Shown: in pieces, positions 23,631-32,923 of the stretch | Position numbering within the stretch: the first letter of the stretch is position 1 | Layout: each line of letters opens with the position of its first letter | Source of the DNA: JBFWUW01 sp050247075 | Lineage (GTDB): Bacteria; Planctomycetota; Planctomycetia; Pirellulales; JBFWUW01 | Reading direction: 5' to 3' | DNA: 64,000 nt | Assembly: GCA_050247075.1 (NCBI GenBank) | Contig: JBFWUW010000036.1 | Coordinates: 1 to 64,000 of the forward strand | Position numbers and translations under genes: made by a program | Notes under the pieces: model-generated | Database searches by the model: none | Told to the model about the DNA's origin: nothing | The model's input: only the letters and a program-made list of their open reading frames with translations

Positions 23631-26417
23631 CTACTCTCCCGGCTCTTTGGGGGCTTTCTTCTTCACGGCCTTTTTCTTTGTGCTCTTCTTCTTGGCTTTT
23701 TTCGCCTTGGCCGGTTTTTGCGCTGCGGTTGTCGATGAGGCTTCTTCGCCGGTCTTCTTCGTGGCCTTTTTGCTTTCTTTTTTAGCGGCCTTTTTCGCTC
23801 CCCGGGCCGACTTTTTCTTCTTCTTGGATGGTCCCAAGGCTGCCCGCGCGGCTAGTAGTTCCAAGGCTTGGGCGTGGGTTAGCGTTTCGGCGGTTTCGCC
23901 CTTGGGGAGCGAGGCGTTCGTCTCGCCGTCGGTGACGTACAGGCCGTAGCGGCCGTCGAAGAGTTGAATTGGCTGCTTAGTGACGGGTGACGGGTCGAAC
24001 GCCTTGAGCGGTTCCCGCGGTGCGCCAAACCCGCGACGGGCTGCTTTGGGTTGGGCCAGCAATTCCAAGGCTTGTTCCAGCGTAATGTCCAGCGGAGATA
24101 TGTCGGCCGGCAGCGAGCGGGTGTCGTCACCGCATTTGATGTACGGCCCAAAGCGGCCATTTTGGGCCACGATCGGCAAGTTGTCGGCGGGCCGCTCGCC
24201 CAGCGTCCGCGGCAGCGAAAGCAACCGCAAGGCCACCGCCAGATCGACATCCTCCGGCTTCATCCCTTTCATCAACGAGGCATTCTTTTTCTGCTCGTCC
24301 TCGGGCGTGCCGCGTTGAATGTACGGACCAAACCGGCCTTGCTTCAGGTAGATTGGCAGATGGGTGTCGGGGCACATGCCGATCGGCTCCTCGGCCTGCA
24401 CGGCCCGTTCCAGCATGTCCAGCGCCCACGGCAGCTTGACCTCATCGGGGGCGGTGTCGGGCGGAAGGCTGGCCCGCCGCTCGCCATGTTCCAAGAACGG
24501 GCCGTACTTGCCCACGCGGACAAAAACCGGCTCGCCCGGCTGCCCGTTATGCTCGGGCTGGCCGATGAAAATTCGCGACACCTCGCGCACGTCGATCTCG
24601 TCGAGCTTGTTGGCCAGCAGTTTTTTCAGGCCTGGCTTTTCGCCACCATGATAAAACGACTTGAGGTACTGAACATGGCCCGACTCGCCGCGGCTGATCG
24701 CGTCGAGATCGTCCTCCATGCGGGCCGTAAAGGCGTAATCCACCAGTTCCGGCAGATGCTTTTCCATCAGTTGGCAGACGGCAAAACCGACCCACGTCGG
24801 CACCAGGGCGTTCCCCCGCTTAAAGACGTACTCCCGCGCCAAAATGGTGTCGATGATGGAGGCATAAGTGCTGGGCCGGCCAATCCCCTTGTCTTCCAGC
24901 GACTTGGTCAGCGTGGCTTCCGTAAACCGCGCCGGCGGTTGCGTGGTGTGGCTCTTGGGGTCTAACTGCCGCAGATCGAGCAATTCCCCCACGGCCACGT
25001 CGGGCAAAATGGTATCGCGCTCGGCCAGTTCGGCCTGGGGATCGTCAGAACCTTCCACGTAGGCCCGCAAGTAACCGGGGAAGTCGATGACCTTTCCCCC
25101 CACGCGAAACACGGCCCCGCCCCCTTGGATAGTGATGGAGATGCGCCGCCCGCGGGCGTCGGCCATCTGGCTGGCCACGGTGCGCTTCCAGATCATGTCG
25201 TACAGCTTGAACTCGTCGTCGCGCAGCTCCTTCCGCAGGGCATCGGGGAAATCAAACGGGTGCCCCGCCGGGCGGATGGCTTCGTGGGCCTCTTGCGCGT
25301 TCTTGACCTTGGTGGCGTAGGTCCGGGGTTCGGGCGAAAGGAAGTCGGCCCCGTACTGCCCTTTGACCAGATCGCGGGCCGCATCGACGGCCGTCTTGGC
25401 CAGATTGGTCGAGTCGGTACGCATGTAAGTAATGTGGCCGTTCTCGTACAGGCTTTGGGCGGCCCCCATCGTCCGCCGGGCGGTAAAGCCCAGTTTGCGG
25501 TTGGCCTCTTGCTGCAACGTGCTGGTGGTGAAAGGGGGATACGGCTTGGTGGTGTACGGTTTTTCCTCCAGGCTGGCGACGCGGAACTCGCAGCCAGAGA
25601 GCTCGTCCACCAGATTCCGCACGCCGGCCTCGTCCAGCAGCAGCAGGGCCGGGTCTTTGATCTTGCCGGTGGCGGCGTCAAAGTCGCCGGTGGAAGGGAG
25701 CTTGCGCTCATCGACCGAAACCAGCGTGGCCTCAAAGCCGTCGGCCTGGGCCTGTTGTTTGGCAAAAGTGGCCAGCAAGTCCCAGTACGTCGCTGAGACA
25801 AAAGCCATGCGGTCGCGCTCGCGTTCCACAATCAGCCGCACGGCTACGCTTTGCACGCGCCCTGCCGACAGCCGCCGCCCCATCTTCCGCCACAACAACG
25901 GGGAGACATCGTAGCCATACAGACGGTCCAAAATGCGGCGGGTTTCTTGGGCCTTGACCAGGTCGTTGTCGATCGTCCGCAGATGGTTGATGGCTTCCTC
26001 GATCGCCTCTTGGGTGATCTCGTGGAACACCATGCGGTGGACCGGCACCTTGGGCTTGAGCAGCTCCTGCAGGTGCCAACTAATGGCTTCTCCCTCGCGG
26101 TCTTCGTCCGTCGCCAGATAGAGGGCCTTGGCCCCTTTCACCAGGTCGCGCAGCTTGCGGATATGTTGCGTCTTGCCGGGGGGCACCACGTAGACCGGCT
26201 CAAAGTCTTGATCGACGTTCACCCCCAGATAGGCCCAGGCTTCGTCGCGAAACTGGGCCGGAACTTGTTTCTTGCCCTCGGGCAGGTCGCGGACATGCCC
26301 AATGCTGGCCTCGATGACGTAGTCGTTCCCCAGGAACTTGCTGATCGTGCGAGCCTTGGCGGGAGACTCGACAATCACCAACGATTTTGCAACGCTGGCG
26401 GGGGATTTCTTGGCCAT
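23631..26417 (-). CDS. topA: DNA topoisomerase I (type IA)
   Basis: A 928-aa type IA topoisomerase that relaxes negative supercoils. The ATG at 26417 begins MAKKSPASVAKSLVIVESPAKA, the TOPRIM start; the acidic TOPRIM motif ATDEDREGEAISWHL is at about 102-116 and the active-site tyrosine is Y331 in HITYMRTDST. Instead of cysteine zinc fingers the C-terminus has four topoisomerase C-terminal repeats (VGKYGPFLEHGE, QGRFGPYIQRG, NGRFGPYIKCG, DGRYGLYVTDGE) and a lysine/alanine-rich tail of about 65 residues likely to contact DNA. A longer frame from 26537 would add 40 unconserved residues. The gene is divergent from the PpiD-like gene. Confidence 0.97.
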   Translation of the reverse strand: MAKKSPASVAKSLVIVESPAKARTISKFLGNDYVIEASIGHVRDLPEGKKQVPAQFRDEAWAYLGVNVDQDFEPVYVVPPGKTQHIRKLRDLVKGAKALYLATDEDREGEAISWHLQELLKPKVPVHRMVFHEITQEAIEEAINHLRTIDNDLVKAQETRRILDRLYGYDVSPLLWRKMGRRLSAGRVQSVAVRLIVERERDRMAFVSATYWDLLATFAKQQAQADGFEATLVSVDERKLPSTGDFDAATGKIKDPALLLLDEAGVRNLVDELSGCEFRVASLEEKPYTTKPYPPFTTSTLQQEANRKLGFTARRTMGAAQSLYENGHITYMRTDSTNLAKTAVDAARDLVKGQYGADFLSPEPRTYATKVKNAQEAHEAIRPAGHPFDFPDALRKELRDDEFKLYDMIWKRTVASQMADARGRRISITIQGGGAVFRVGGKVIDFPGYLRAYVEGSDDPQAELAERDTILPDVAVGELLDLRQLDPKSHTTQPPARFTEATLTKSLEDKGIGRPSTYASIIDTILAREYVFKRGNALVPTWVGFAVCQLMEKHLPELVDYAFTARMEDDLDAISRGESGHVQYLKSFYHGGEKPGLKKLLANKLDEIDVREVSRIFIGQPEHNGQPGEPVFVRVGKYGPFLEHGERRASLPPDTAPDEVKLPWALDMLERAVQAEEPIGMCPDTHLPIYLKQGRFGPYIQRGTPEDEQKKNASLMKGMKPEDVDLAVALRLLSLPRTLGERPADNLPIVAQNGRFGPYIKCGDDTRSLPADISPLDITLEQALELLAQPKAARRGFGAPREPLKAFDPSPVTKQPIQLFDGRYGLYVTDGETNASLPKGETAETLTHAQALELLAARAALGPSKKKKKSARGAKKAAKKESKKATKKTGEEASSTTAAQKPAKAKKAKKKSTKKKAVKKKAPKEPGE

Positions 26418-26832
26418 GTGAGAACCAGGGGGGAACGTTAGGTAGCTTCGTAGTCGTTTATCAGCCGAGGCAGGCGGTAATCGCCAGCTATTGCCGGCGA
26501 GTTGAGCCAATCGCGACAGTCCGCATACACGGAACATAGCGCGAAATCAAAAAACTTCCTCGAAATCGGTTTCGCCGACTGTTCGACAACCACTCTGGCG
26601 ACCGCCGCCAGGGACTTGTCTGGCACCCGGCGAGCAGGGGCCAAATCGTCCGGACTCGTGTTTGGGATTGCGTTTACGTCGCGTCTCCTTACAATCAGCA
26701 CAGCCTGCGCTAGCGGGCAAATCGTGCAACTGCTTAATCATCTTCGCCCCTGGCTGTCAAGTACCTGGCTGCTGTTTTTCACGTTCCAGGCATTGCCGGT
26801 GGTCAACCTTTTTTGCAGGAAATCGCTGAATC
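26418..26832. other. 415-bp divergent intergenic region between topA and the foldase gene
   Basis: No convincing gene. A possible forward promoter TTGCGT (26668-26673), 16-bp spacer, TACAAT (26690-26695) would start transcription about 130 nt before the foldase gene. The short open frames here lack ribosome-binding sites and recognisable protein features. Confidence 0.45.
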
Positions 26833-29286
26833 ATGGCCCATGCAATGAACATGTTTCGCAAGCGTCAAAAAGCGCTGCTGGCGGTAGTGGGCGTCATGTG
26901 CATGTTTGGCTTTGTGTTTGCCGGCGCGCAAGGCTTCATGGGAGATGGCCGCGGGGCACCCGACCCCGTGGTGGCCACCACGCGGTACGGCAAAATCCAC
27001 TCCTCTGAATTACAGAATGCCAGGCTGCAACGGCGGGCGGCCCTGGACTTTATCCAGGGCCTGGTGACTGCGGCCGCCCAAGAGGCTCGCAACGCCAGAC
27101 TCTTCACCTGGCAGCCCAACCAGGATTTGTTTCCTCTTGGCGGACCGACCGAGGAAAGCACCGTCGTCATTGGCCTCGTGGCCCGTCAGGCGGAAGACCT
27201 GGGAATCGTCGTTACCGACGATGGCGTCAACCAATATCTGAAAGAACTCACGGGCGACATCGTGCCGGGCGATGTGGTCAACCGCTTGATCTCGGAAATC
27301 ACCCAGCGCGAAATCTCGCAGACGCAACTTTATGACGGCCTGCGGCGCGAGGTGCAGGCCGTGCGCCTGCGGCAACTGCTGATGGCCGGGCAAACACCCG
27401 CCACCTTGCCGCCGGGCCAGCGCTGGGCCTATTACCAAAAGCTCAAACAGCGGGCCAAGGTGGAGTTGGTGGCCGTGCCCGCCGCCGATTTCGCCAGCGA
27501 AGTTGGCGAGCCGAACGAGCAAGAGATTGCCGAGTTGTTCAAGAAGTATAAAGATAGCCTGCCGAACAAGTTTTCCGCCGAGCCCGGCTTTCGCGTGCCG
27601 CACAAGGTAGGCCTGGAATACTTGCGGGCCGACTTTGAAAAGTTCAAAACGGCCGCTGAAGCGGAAGTGACCGACGAAGAGATTGCTACACACTACGAGG
27701 AAAACAAAGAGAATCTCTACCAGACGGATAAGTCCAAGGGATTTGATGAGGAAACGGAGAAGCCATCAACGGAAGAATCATCGGACGGTGACAAGCCAGA
27801 GGAGGGTGACAAGCCAGCCGATGGGGATAAGCCGGCGGATGGTGAGACGCCCGCTGATGGTGATAAGCCAGAAGACGGTGAGAAGCCCGCCGATGGCGAG
27901 AAGAAGGCCGACGATGGCGACGCTGCCCCCGCGGAGCCAGCCAAGCCCGCAGCGGAGAAACCGGCTGCCGATAAGCCCGCGGCTACTCCCGACAAGCAGC
28001 CGCAATCGAATGTTACCCGCGGCGCGACCGCTTCGCTGGTTTCGTTCAATCAGGCCGAGGAAAGCAAACCTGCCGCGGCCAAGCAGCCAGCGGCCGACAA
28101 GCCGGACGGTCCCAAGCTCACTGCCGACAAGCCGGCGGGTGATACCAAGCCAGCCGACGCAGCGAAGCCGGCGGAAGAGGCCAAGCCAGCCGACGCAGCA
28201 CCCGCCGATGGCGACAAACCGGCGGATGAAACCAAGCCCGACGGCGACGCGCCCGCGGACGAAACTAAGCCTGCAGGCGAAGAGAATTCCGAGGATACTC
28301 CGCCGGTAAAGGAGTTTAAGCCGCTGGAGGAAGTGAAAGATCAGATTCGCAGCCAATTGGCCAGCACCAAAGCCCGCGAGAAGATCAAGACGGTCTTTGA
28401 GGAGATGAAGGTGATCCTGGACGACTATCGCTTCAAGCTGCTGTCGGCTGGCGGGGATGCCGAAAACCAACCGCAGCCGCTAGATATTGAAGCCCTGGCC
28501 GCCGCGCGCGGGCTGGACCATCGGGTAGTTTCACCCTCGACCGGTGCCGATTTGGATGCGGATGGCGAATTTGGCCAGTCCTATGTATTCAATATTGCGC
28601 CCGGAGCCCGGTTTCAACCTGTCAGGGCCATCGCGCTCCTGTTTTCTCGGTTGCAGCCGCACCAGCCAGAGACTTCGCAGAGTTTGGGGGGGGACCAGTT
28701 CTTATTCTGGAAAACCAGCGACGAGAAGGAGCACTCGCCCAGCCTCACCGACGCCGGAGTGCGCGAAGCAGTCGTTCGGGCCTGGAAGTTGGAACGAGCC
28801 ATGGAACCGGCACTCAAGAAGGCCCAAGCACTGGCCGATCAGGCTCGCGAGAAAAAAGAGCCCCTGAGGGAAACCTTCGCCGGCCAGACCGATCTGATCG
28901 TCACCGAGACCGAATACTTCCCCTGGATGACAAACGGCTTTCAAACGGCCGAAGGAAACTACCAGCCCCCGCAATTTGGCACGGTGGTTGGCGTGGAAGG
29001 GGCCGGCAACGAATTCATGGAAACGGTATTCAAAATGCAGCCGGGCGAAGTGGGTGTGGCCACGAACCAGCCCAAAAACGTGGCCTACGTCCTCCGTCTG
29101 ATCGAGTTCGAGAAACTGCTGCCCGTGTTGGAACGCGGTTTTTTGGCCGACAATCTCAGCGTTTACGACGACCTGGCGATGATGGACTACATGGCCTTGC
29201 AAAACACCTGGCTGGAAAAAATCACCGCCGACGCCGGCCTGAACTGGGAACAATCCCCCGACAACAGGGCCGGTCTCGAAGAGTAG
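26833..29286 (+). CDS. SurA/PpiD-like membrane-anchored peptidyl-prolyl isomerase with K/P/A/D-rich linker
   Basis: An 817-aa protein with a PpiD-like start: short cytosolic MNMFRKRQKALL, one membrane helix (LAVVGVMCMFGFVFAGAQGFM) and a SurA_N-like helical domain (residues about 40-220). From about residue 295 to 490 it carries a low-complexity tract built on KPADGD/KPAD/AAKPAEE-type repeats. A helical and parvulin-like C-terminal half follows (EEVKDQIRSQLASTKAREKIKTVFEEMK; later FGTVVGVEGAGNEFMETVFKMQPGEVGVATNQPKNVAYVLRLIEFE). It probably assists folding of exported proteins at the outer face of the inner membrane. The ATG at 26833 follows GCAGGAAATC. The linker is much longer than in usual PpiD (about 620 aa in E. 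coli). Confidence 0.78.
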   Translation: MAHAMNMFRKRQKALLAVVGVMCMFGFVFAGAQGFMGDGRGAPDPVVATTRYGKIHSSELQNARLQRRAALDFIQGLVTAAAQEARNARLFTWQPNQDLFPLGGPTEESTVVIGLVARQAEDLGIVVTDDGVNQYLKELTGDIVPGDVVNRLISEITQREISQTQLYDGLRREVQAVRLRQLLMAGQTPATLPPGQRWAYYQKLKQRAKVELVAVPAADFASEVGEPNEQEIAELFKKYKDSLPNKFSAEPGFRVPHKVGLEYLRADFEKFKTAAEAEVTDEEIATHYEENKENLYQTDKSKGFDEETEKPSTEESSDGDKPEEGDKPADGDKPADGETPADGDKPEDGEKPADGEKKADDGDAAPAEPAKPAAEKPAADKPAATPDKQPQSNVTRGATASLVSFNQAEESKPAAAKQPAADKPDGPKLTADKPAGDTKPADAAKPAEEAKPADAAPADGDKPADETKPDGDAPADETKPAGEENSEDTPPVKEFKPLEEVKDQIRSQLASTKAREKIKTVFEEMKVILDDYRFKLLSAGGDAENQPQPLDIEALAAARGLDHRVVSPSTGADLDADGEFGQSYVFNIAPGARFQPVRAIALLFSRLQPHQPETSQSLGGDQFLFWKTSDEKEHSPSLTDAGVREAVVRAWKLERAMEPALKKAQALADQAREKKEPLRETFAGQTDLIVTETEYFPWMTNGFQTAEGNYQPPQFGTVVGVEGAGNEFMETVFKMQPGEVGVATNQPKNVAYVLRLIEFEKLLPVLERGFLADNLSVYDDLAMMDYMALQNTWLEKITADAGLNWEQSPDNRAGLEE

Positions 29287-29546
29287 CCTTGGCCGTCCGT
29301 CGCGCGGCACCATCTTTCGTGGAGCGAAAAGCGACTATACTAGTGCCACCGGGCGGTAAACTGGGGTTGCATCTCATCGTCGCATGTCTGTCATCTACAC
29401 CGCCTCGGCCAGAAGGTAGGTCATGCTAATCGCTGGAACCAGGAACCATTGGTAGCCAGTCGTTCGACGGTTTGTGCCCGTGGCCGGGGGAATTGTTCGG
29501 CCCAGACGCAGCACCGGGGGCCACGAACTTGAGCCGTCGGCTTGCT

Positions 29547-29575
29547 TTGACAAGTCCCGCCAAGCGCCCTAGAAT
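29547..29575 (+). promoter_or_regulatory. Near-consensus promoter upstream of tRNA-Ala
   Basis: TTGACA at 29547-29552, a 17-bp spacer and TAGAAT at 29570-29575. The predicted start lies about 117 nt before the tRNA, so a leader would need processing. The rest of 29287-29698 shows no gene. Confidence 0.65.
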
Positions 29576-29698
29576 CCTGACGTGGGTGCTTAGAAATTGG
29601 GAAACTCAACTTAATATCCTGCGGTTGTGTTTCGCCTCATCAAGCCGCCTGCTACGGTTCGTATCCCACACGTGCCTGAATCGATCCCTACAACCGCC

Positions 29699-29771
29699 GG
29701 GGCGGTAGCTCAGTTGGGAGAGCGCTGCGTTCGCAATGCAGAGGTCGAGGGTTCAACTCCCTTCCGCTCCA
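29699..29771 (+). tRNA. tRNA-Ala (anticodon CGC)
   Basis: A full cloverleaf of 73 nt: acceptor GGGGCGG pairs with CCGCTCC (one G-U), D-arm TAGCTCAGTTGGGAGAGC, anticodon stem CTGCG/TGCAG around loop TTCGCAA giving anticodon CGC, and T-arm with GTTCAACTC-type loop. The 3' CCA is not encoded. It decodes GCG. It is followed directly by a strong terminator and then by the accessory cluster starting with uvsE. Confidence 0.95.
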
Positions 29772-29776
29772 CTCGT

Positions 29777-29814
29777 AAAGCCTTGCCGCACATTGAGTTG
29801 CGACAAGGCTTTTT
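29777..29814 (+). terminator. Intrinsic terminator after tRNA-Ala
   Basis: AAAGCCTTG (29777-29785) pairs with CAAGGCTTT (29804-29812), extended inward by CGCA/TGCG after one mismatch, and is followed by a T-run. Only six bases separate it from the tRNA. Confidence 0.88.
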
Positions 29815-29980
29815 GTGTAAATGCGGTGTGTAAACCCGTGTGCAAATCGCCGTGTAACCATCGAAAGTCAATTCGACCGGTCATGTCCATGAGAGGCATT
29901 GCAGATTTGACTGTAGCCACGAGCTGGTGCCGGTGGCATTCGCTGGAACTGAGCATCACGGTGATGAATTGGGGGAGGGC

Positions 29981-30883
29981 ATGATTCGGCTTGGCCTCTG
30001 CTGCATCTTCCGAGACCAGCCGATCAAGTTCGTCAACACGACGGCCACGGCCATCGGCAGGATGAAACGACCAGACGCTCTCGCCAAGCTGTCCGGGTTG
30101 TGCATGGCGAATGCCGACTCCTTGCTGCTCGCCCTTCAATTTTGTGCCGACAACGGCATTGGCTGCTTCCGGGTGAACAGCCAGATTCTTCCCATCAAGA
30201 CGCATCCAACCAGCGGATATTCCGTGGGCGATTTGCCCGATGGCGATGAAATCGTTCGCCGCTTCAAGGCGTGCGGCAGGTTCGTCAAGAAGCACAAGCT
30301 GCGGACGTGTTTTCACCCAGATCAATTCGTCGTCCTGAATTCGCAGCGGCCCGAAGTCGTGGAATCGTCTCTTCGTGAACTCGAATACCAATCCGAGGTC
30401 GCCGAGTGGGTCGGGGCCGATGTCGTCAACATCCACGGCGGTGGGGCTTACGGAGACAAGCAAAAGGCGTTGGCCGACTTTGCTTGCAATCTCGACCGTT
30501 TGTCATCCAGAGCCAGAAAGCGGTTGACCGTTGAAAACGACGACAAGATTTTCACGCCCGCCGACCTGTTGCCGATGTGCGAGGCGACCGGCATTCCGCT
30601 GGTTTACGACGTGCATCACCACCGTTGCCATCCCGATGGCATAACTGTCGAACAGGCAACAAAGATGGCGATGGCAACTTGGGATCGGGAGCCGATGTTC
30701 CACATCTCCAGTCCGCTCGAAGGCTGGGACGGCCCGAAGCCCGAACGTCACCACGATTTCATCGACGTGAACGATTTCCCGGAGTGCTGGCATCGAAAGA
30801 AGATCACCGTCGAAGTCGAAGCCAAGGCGAAGGAGGTGGCGGTCGAAAGGCTGAGACAAGAGTTGTCCCATCGCACGAAATAA
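29981..30883 (+). CDS. uvsE: UV DNA damage endonuclease (UvsE/UVDE)
   Basis: A 300-aa TIM-barrel endonuclease that nicks DNA 5' of UV photoproducts. Diagnostic stretches are MIRLGLCCIF at the start, CFRVNSQILPI, RTCFHPDQFVVLNS, ADVVNIHGGGAYGDK, RLTVENDD and VYDVHHHRCHPDG, which supply the metal-binding His, Glu and Asp residues. The ATG at 29981 has GGGGGAGGG upstream; a longer frame from 29927 adds 18 unconserved residues. It ends 1 bp from the convergent SDR gene. It could give light-independent repair of UV damage and heads an accessory cluster after tRNA-Ala. Confidence 0.93.
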   Translation: MIRLGLCCIFRDQPIKFVNTTATAIGRMKRPDALAKLSGLCMANADSLLLALQFCADNGIGCFRVNSQILPIKTHPTSGYSVGDLPDGDEIVRRFKACGRFVKKHKLRTCFHPDQFVVLNSQRPEVVESSLRELEYQSEVAEWVGADVVNIHGGGAYGDKQKALADFACNLDRLSSRARKRLTVENDDKIFTPADLLPMCEATGIPLVYDVHHHRCHPDGITVEQATKMAMATWDREPMFHISSPLEGWDGPKPERHHDFIDVNDFPECWHRKKITVEVEAKAKEVAVERLRQELSHRTK

Positions 30884-30884
30884 A

Positions 30885-31832
30885 TCATGCGTCCGTTCCG
30901 GCCAGTGCCTTGGAGATGGCACCTTTCACGCTCATGGGTCGGATCGGAAACGCATCCAGTGTCTTCCTTTCCCGAACCACGGTAGGGTTCTTCAAGCCCT
31001 CGATGAGATGCCGCCCGACCTCGAACTTGGTCGGCGTCACCAGGGCGAGCCACAGGCTGGAGAGATACGGCGTCAGCACCGGCACATAAATCAACCACCG
31101 CCGCAAGTCCCGTTGGCGGGCGTATTCCCGAATCATCCCGCCGTAGGTCGTGACATCTTCGCACCCGATCTCGAAGATTCGGCTTTCGCCGGGTGTCAAA
31201 TCTTTCGCAGACAACAGGTAGGCCAGCACGTCGTCCACTGCGATGGGCTGAGTCGGGGTGGTGAGCCATTGGGGGCAAATCATCACCGGCAGTCGGTCGG
31301 TCAAGGTCTTGATGAGATCGAACGACAAACTCCCCGCACCGATCACAACCGAGGCCCGGAATTCGATGACTTCCACGCCGGACTCTCGCAGAATCTTTCC
31401 AACTTCGTGGCGGCTGCGCAAATGCGGGGAGAGTGTGGGATCGCTATCGTCCCCCAATCCGCCCAGGTAGATGATCCGCCGCACTCCTGCCAGCTTTGCA
31501 GCCTGGGCGAAATTCGATGCCGCCTGCCGGTCCTGCTCCTCGAAATCTCCGGCCCCCGACATCAGATGGACGAGGTAGTAGGCGGTGTGGACGCCTTGCA
31601 ATGCTGCGTCGAGTGACCCCCGGTCCAGGACATCTCCCTGCACGATCTCGGTCCTTGGCTGAACAACGGCCTGCAATTTCTCTGGCTTGCGAGCGAGGCA
31701 ACGCAGCGTCACCCCCTGTTGTTCCAGCAGCGGAATCAGCCGACCACCGACGTAGCCGGTTCCCCCGGTCAACAGTATGACGGGAACTTTCGTTCCAACA
31801 ACAACTTGCGGCTCCGTCGTCATCGTCTGCAT
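30885..31832 (-). CDS. NAD(P)-binding SDR-type oxidoreductase (NmrA/YbjT-like)
   Basis: A 315-aa atypical short-chain dehydrogenase with the Rossmann motif ILLTGGTGYVGGRLIPLL, EIVQGDVLDRGSLDAAL, AYYLVHLMSG and RRIIYLGGLGDD. This class is often about 480 aa with a C-terminal DUF2867 domain; that domain is absent, and the protein ends soon after the substrate-binding part. An ATG at 31832 or 31823 is possible. It is divergent from the DUF1990 gene and convergent with uvsE. The substrate is unknown; related genes are often found in photolyase and light-stress clusters. Confidence 0.82.
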   Translation of the reverse strand: MQTMTTEPQVVVGTKVPVILLTGGTGYVGGRLIPLLEQQGVTLRCLARKPEKLQAVVQPRTEIVQGDVLDRGSLDAALQGVHTAYYLVHLMSGAGDFEEQDRQAASNFAQAAKLAGVRRIIYLGGLGDDSDPTLSPHLRSRHEVGKILRESGVEVIEFRASVVIGAGSLSFDLIKTLTDRLPVMICPQWLTTPTQPIAVDDVLAYLLSAKDLTPGESRIFEIGCEDVTTYGGMIREYARQRDLRRWLIYVPVLTPYLSSLWLALVTPTKFEVGRHLIEGLKNPTVVRERKTLDAFPIRPMSVKGAISKALAGTDA

Positions 31833-31937
31833 GGTTTCCGGTTATCATCCAGCGATTGCTGCGGTTCCTGTCTGTAAAAGACCATTTTACCCGTTGTGGA
31901 ACTCCAGCCGAGAGCCAATATCAGGTCGAGGTCGAGG

Positions 31938-32540
31938 ATGTTGACGCTACGGAAGCCTTCTGCCGAGGCGATCAACCAATTCCTGGCGGCTCAGGGGAAA
32001 CTCGACTTCACCTACACGGCCATCGGTGCGACAGCCACACAGCCGCCAGCCGGATACGTCGGGGACCACACCAGGATTAGGCTTGGGGCGGGACAGCCGG
32101 TGTTCACGTCAGCGGTGACGGCATTGCGGCGTTGGGATCAATTTCGTCTGGGATGGCTGGAAGCATCTCCCGTGGAAACGCCACTTGAGGTCGGAGCGGT
32201 TGTCGCTGTCGTCGCTCGTTCCATCGGCCTCTGGTGGCTCAACGCCTTCAGGATCGTCTACGTCGTGGACGAATCTGGCCCGCTCACCAAGTTCGGCTTT
32301 GCCTACGGCACGCTGCCTGCTCACGCAGGTTCGGGCGAGGAACGATTTTTGATCGAATGGGATCATGCCGACGACAGCGTGTGGTACGACATCCTGGCCT
32401 TCTCCCGACCACGGCATCTGCTAACCAAGATTGGCTATCCGATGGTTCGACGGACTCAGAAACGGTTCGGGCGGGAGTCGGCAGCAGCGATGCGGCGGGC
32501 AGTTGATTCCGCCTGCACGGATGGAGCCAATCCGTCATGA
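31938..32540 (+). CDS. DUF1990 family protein
   Basis: A 200-aa protein with DUF1990 features: FTYTAIGATATQPPAGY, IRLGAGQPVFTSAVTALRRW, RIVYVVDE, FGFAYGTLPAHAGSGEERFLIEWDHADDSVWYDILAFSRP. The ATG at 31938 is preceded by GTCGAGG. Its stop overlaps the start of the next membrane-protein gene by 4 nt. Function is unknown; the fold is thought to bind a hydrophobic or lipid-like ligand. It is divergent from the SDR gene, and the two families often occur together. Confidence 0.88.
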   Translation: MLTLRKPSAEAINQFLAAQGKLDFTYTAIGATATQPPAGYVGDHTRIRLGAGQPVFTSAVTALRRWDQFRLGWLEASPVETPLEVGAVVAVVARSIGLWWLNAFRIVYVVDESGPLTKFGFAYGTLPAHAGSGEERFLIEWDHADDSVWYDILAFSRPRHLLTKIGYPMVRRTQKRFGRESAAAMRRAVDSACTDGANPS

Positions 32541-32920
32541 ACCCGTTGTATTTCCCGTACATCTTCAACATCATTGTCCTCGTGCCAATTGCTTTGATGA
32601 CTTTGCTCGGCGGCGCACGAGGCGGACAACTTGCAACCCAGAGGAAGTTCCCGGAAAGCGAAGGATTCCGAACCATCCTCGGCTCGCTCTGGACGGCGAT
32701 CTTGATCGGGTCGGTGCTGGGTCTGTTTTGGCCGGTCCCGATGTCGCCGCTGTTGCTGATCCAGGTGATCTACAAAACGCTGTGGTTGCTGGTGTTCGTG
32801 CTGCCCCGGCTGCTCGGCGGGCGCAAGGGTGAGGTTCCGTGGGGCATCGCACTGACGTTTCTGGTGATCGTGGTGAGCTATCCGTGGGTCATTCCGTGCG
32901 GGCAGCTTTTCGGTGCATAG
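32537..32920 (+). CDS. Small hypothetical membrane protein
   Basis: A 127-aa protein with four hydrophobic segments (IFNIIVLVPIALMTLLGG, TAILIGSVLGLFWPV, LIQVIYKTLWLLVFVLP, IALTFLVIVVSYPWV). It begins ATGA over the stop of the DUF1990 gene, so the two are probably cotranslated. I do not recognise the family. It ends 3 bp from the convergent QueG-like gene. Confidence 0.8.
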   Translation: MNPLYFPYIFNIIVLVPIALMTLLGGARGGQLATQRKFPESEGFRTILGSLWTAILIGSVLGLFWPVPMSPLLLIQVIYKTLWLLVFVLPRLLGGRKGEVPWGIALTFLVIVVSYPWVIPCGQLFGA

Positions 32921-32923
32921 CGG

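Noticed and set aside
26438..26701. An 87-aa frame upstream of topA
   Set aside because: No ribosome-binding site or recognisable features; it lies in the divergent promoter region.
27775..28310. A CRISPR-like or tandem DNA repeat
   Set aside because: The units vary in length and sequence and encode an in-frame KPAD-type protein tract, with no spacers.
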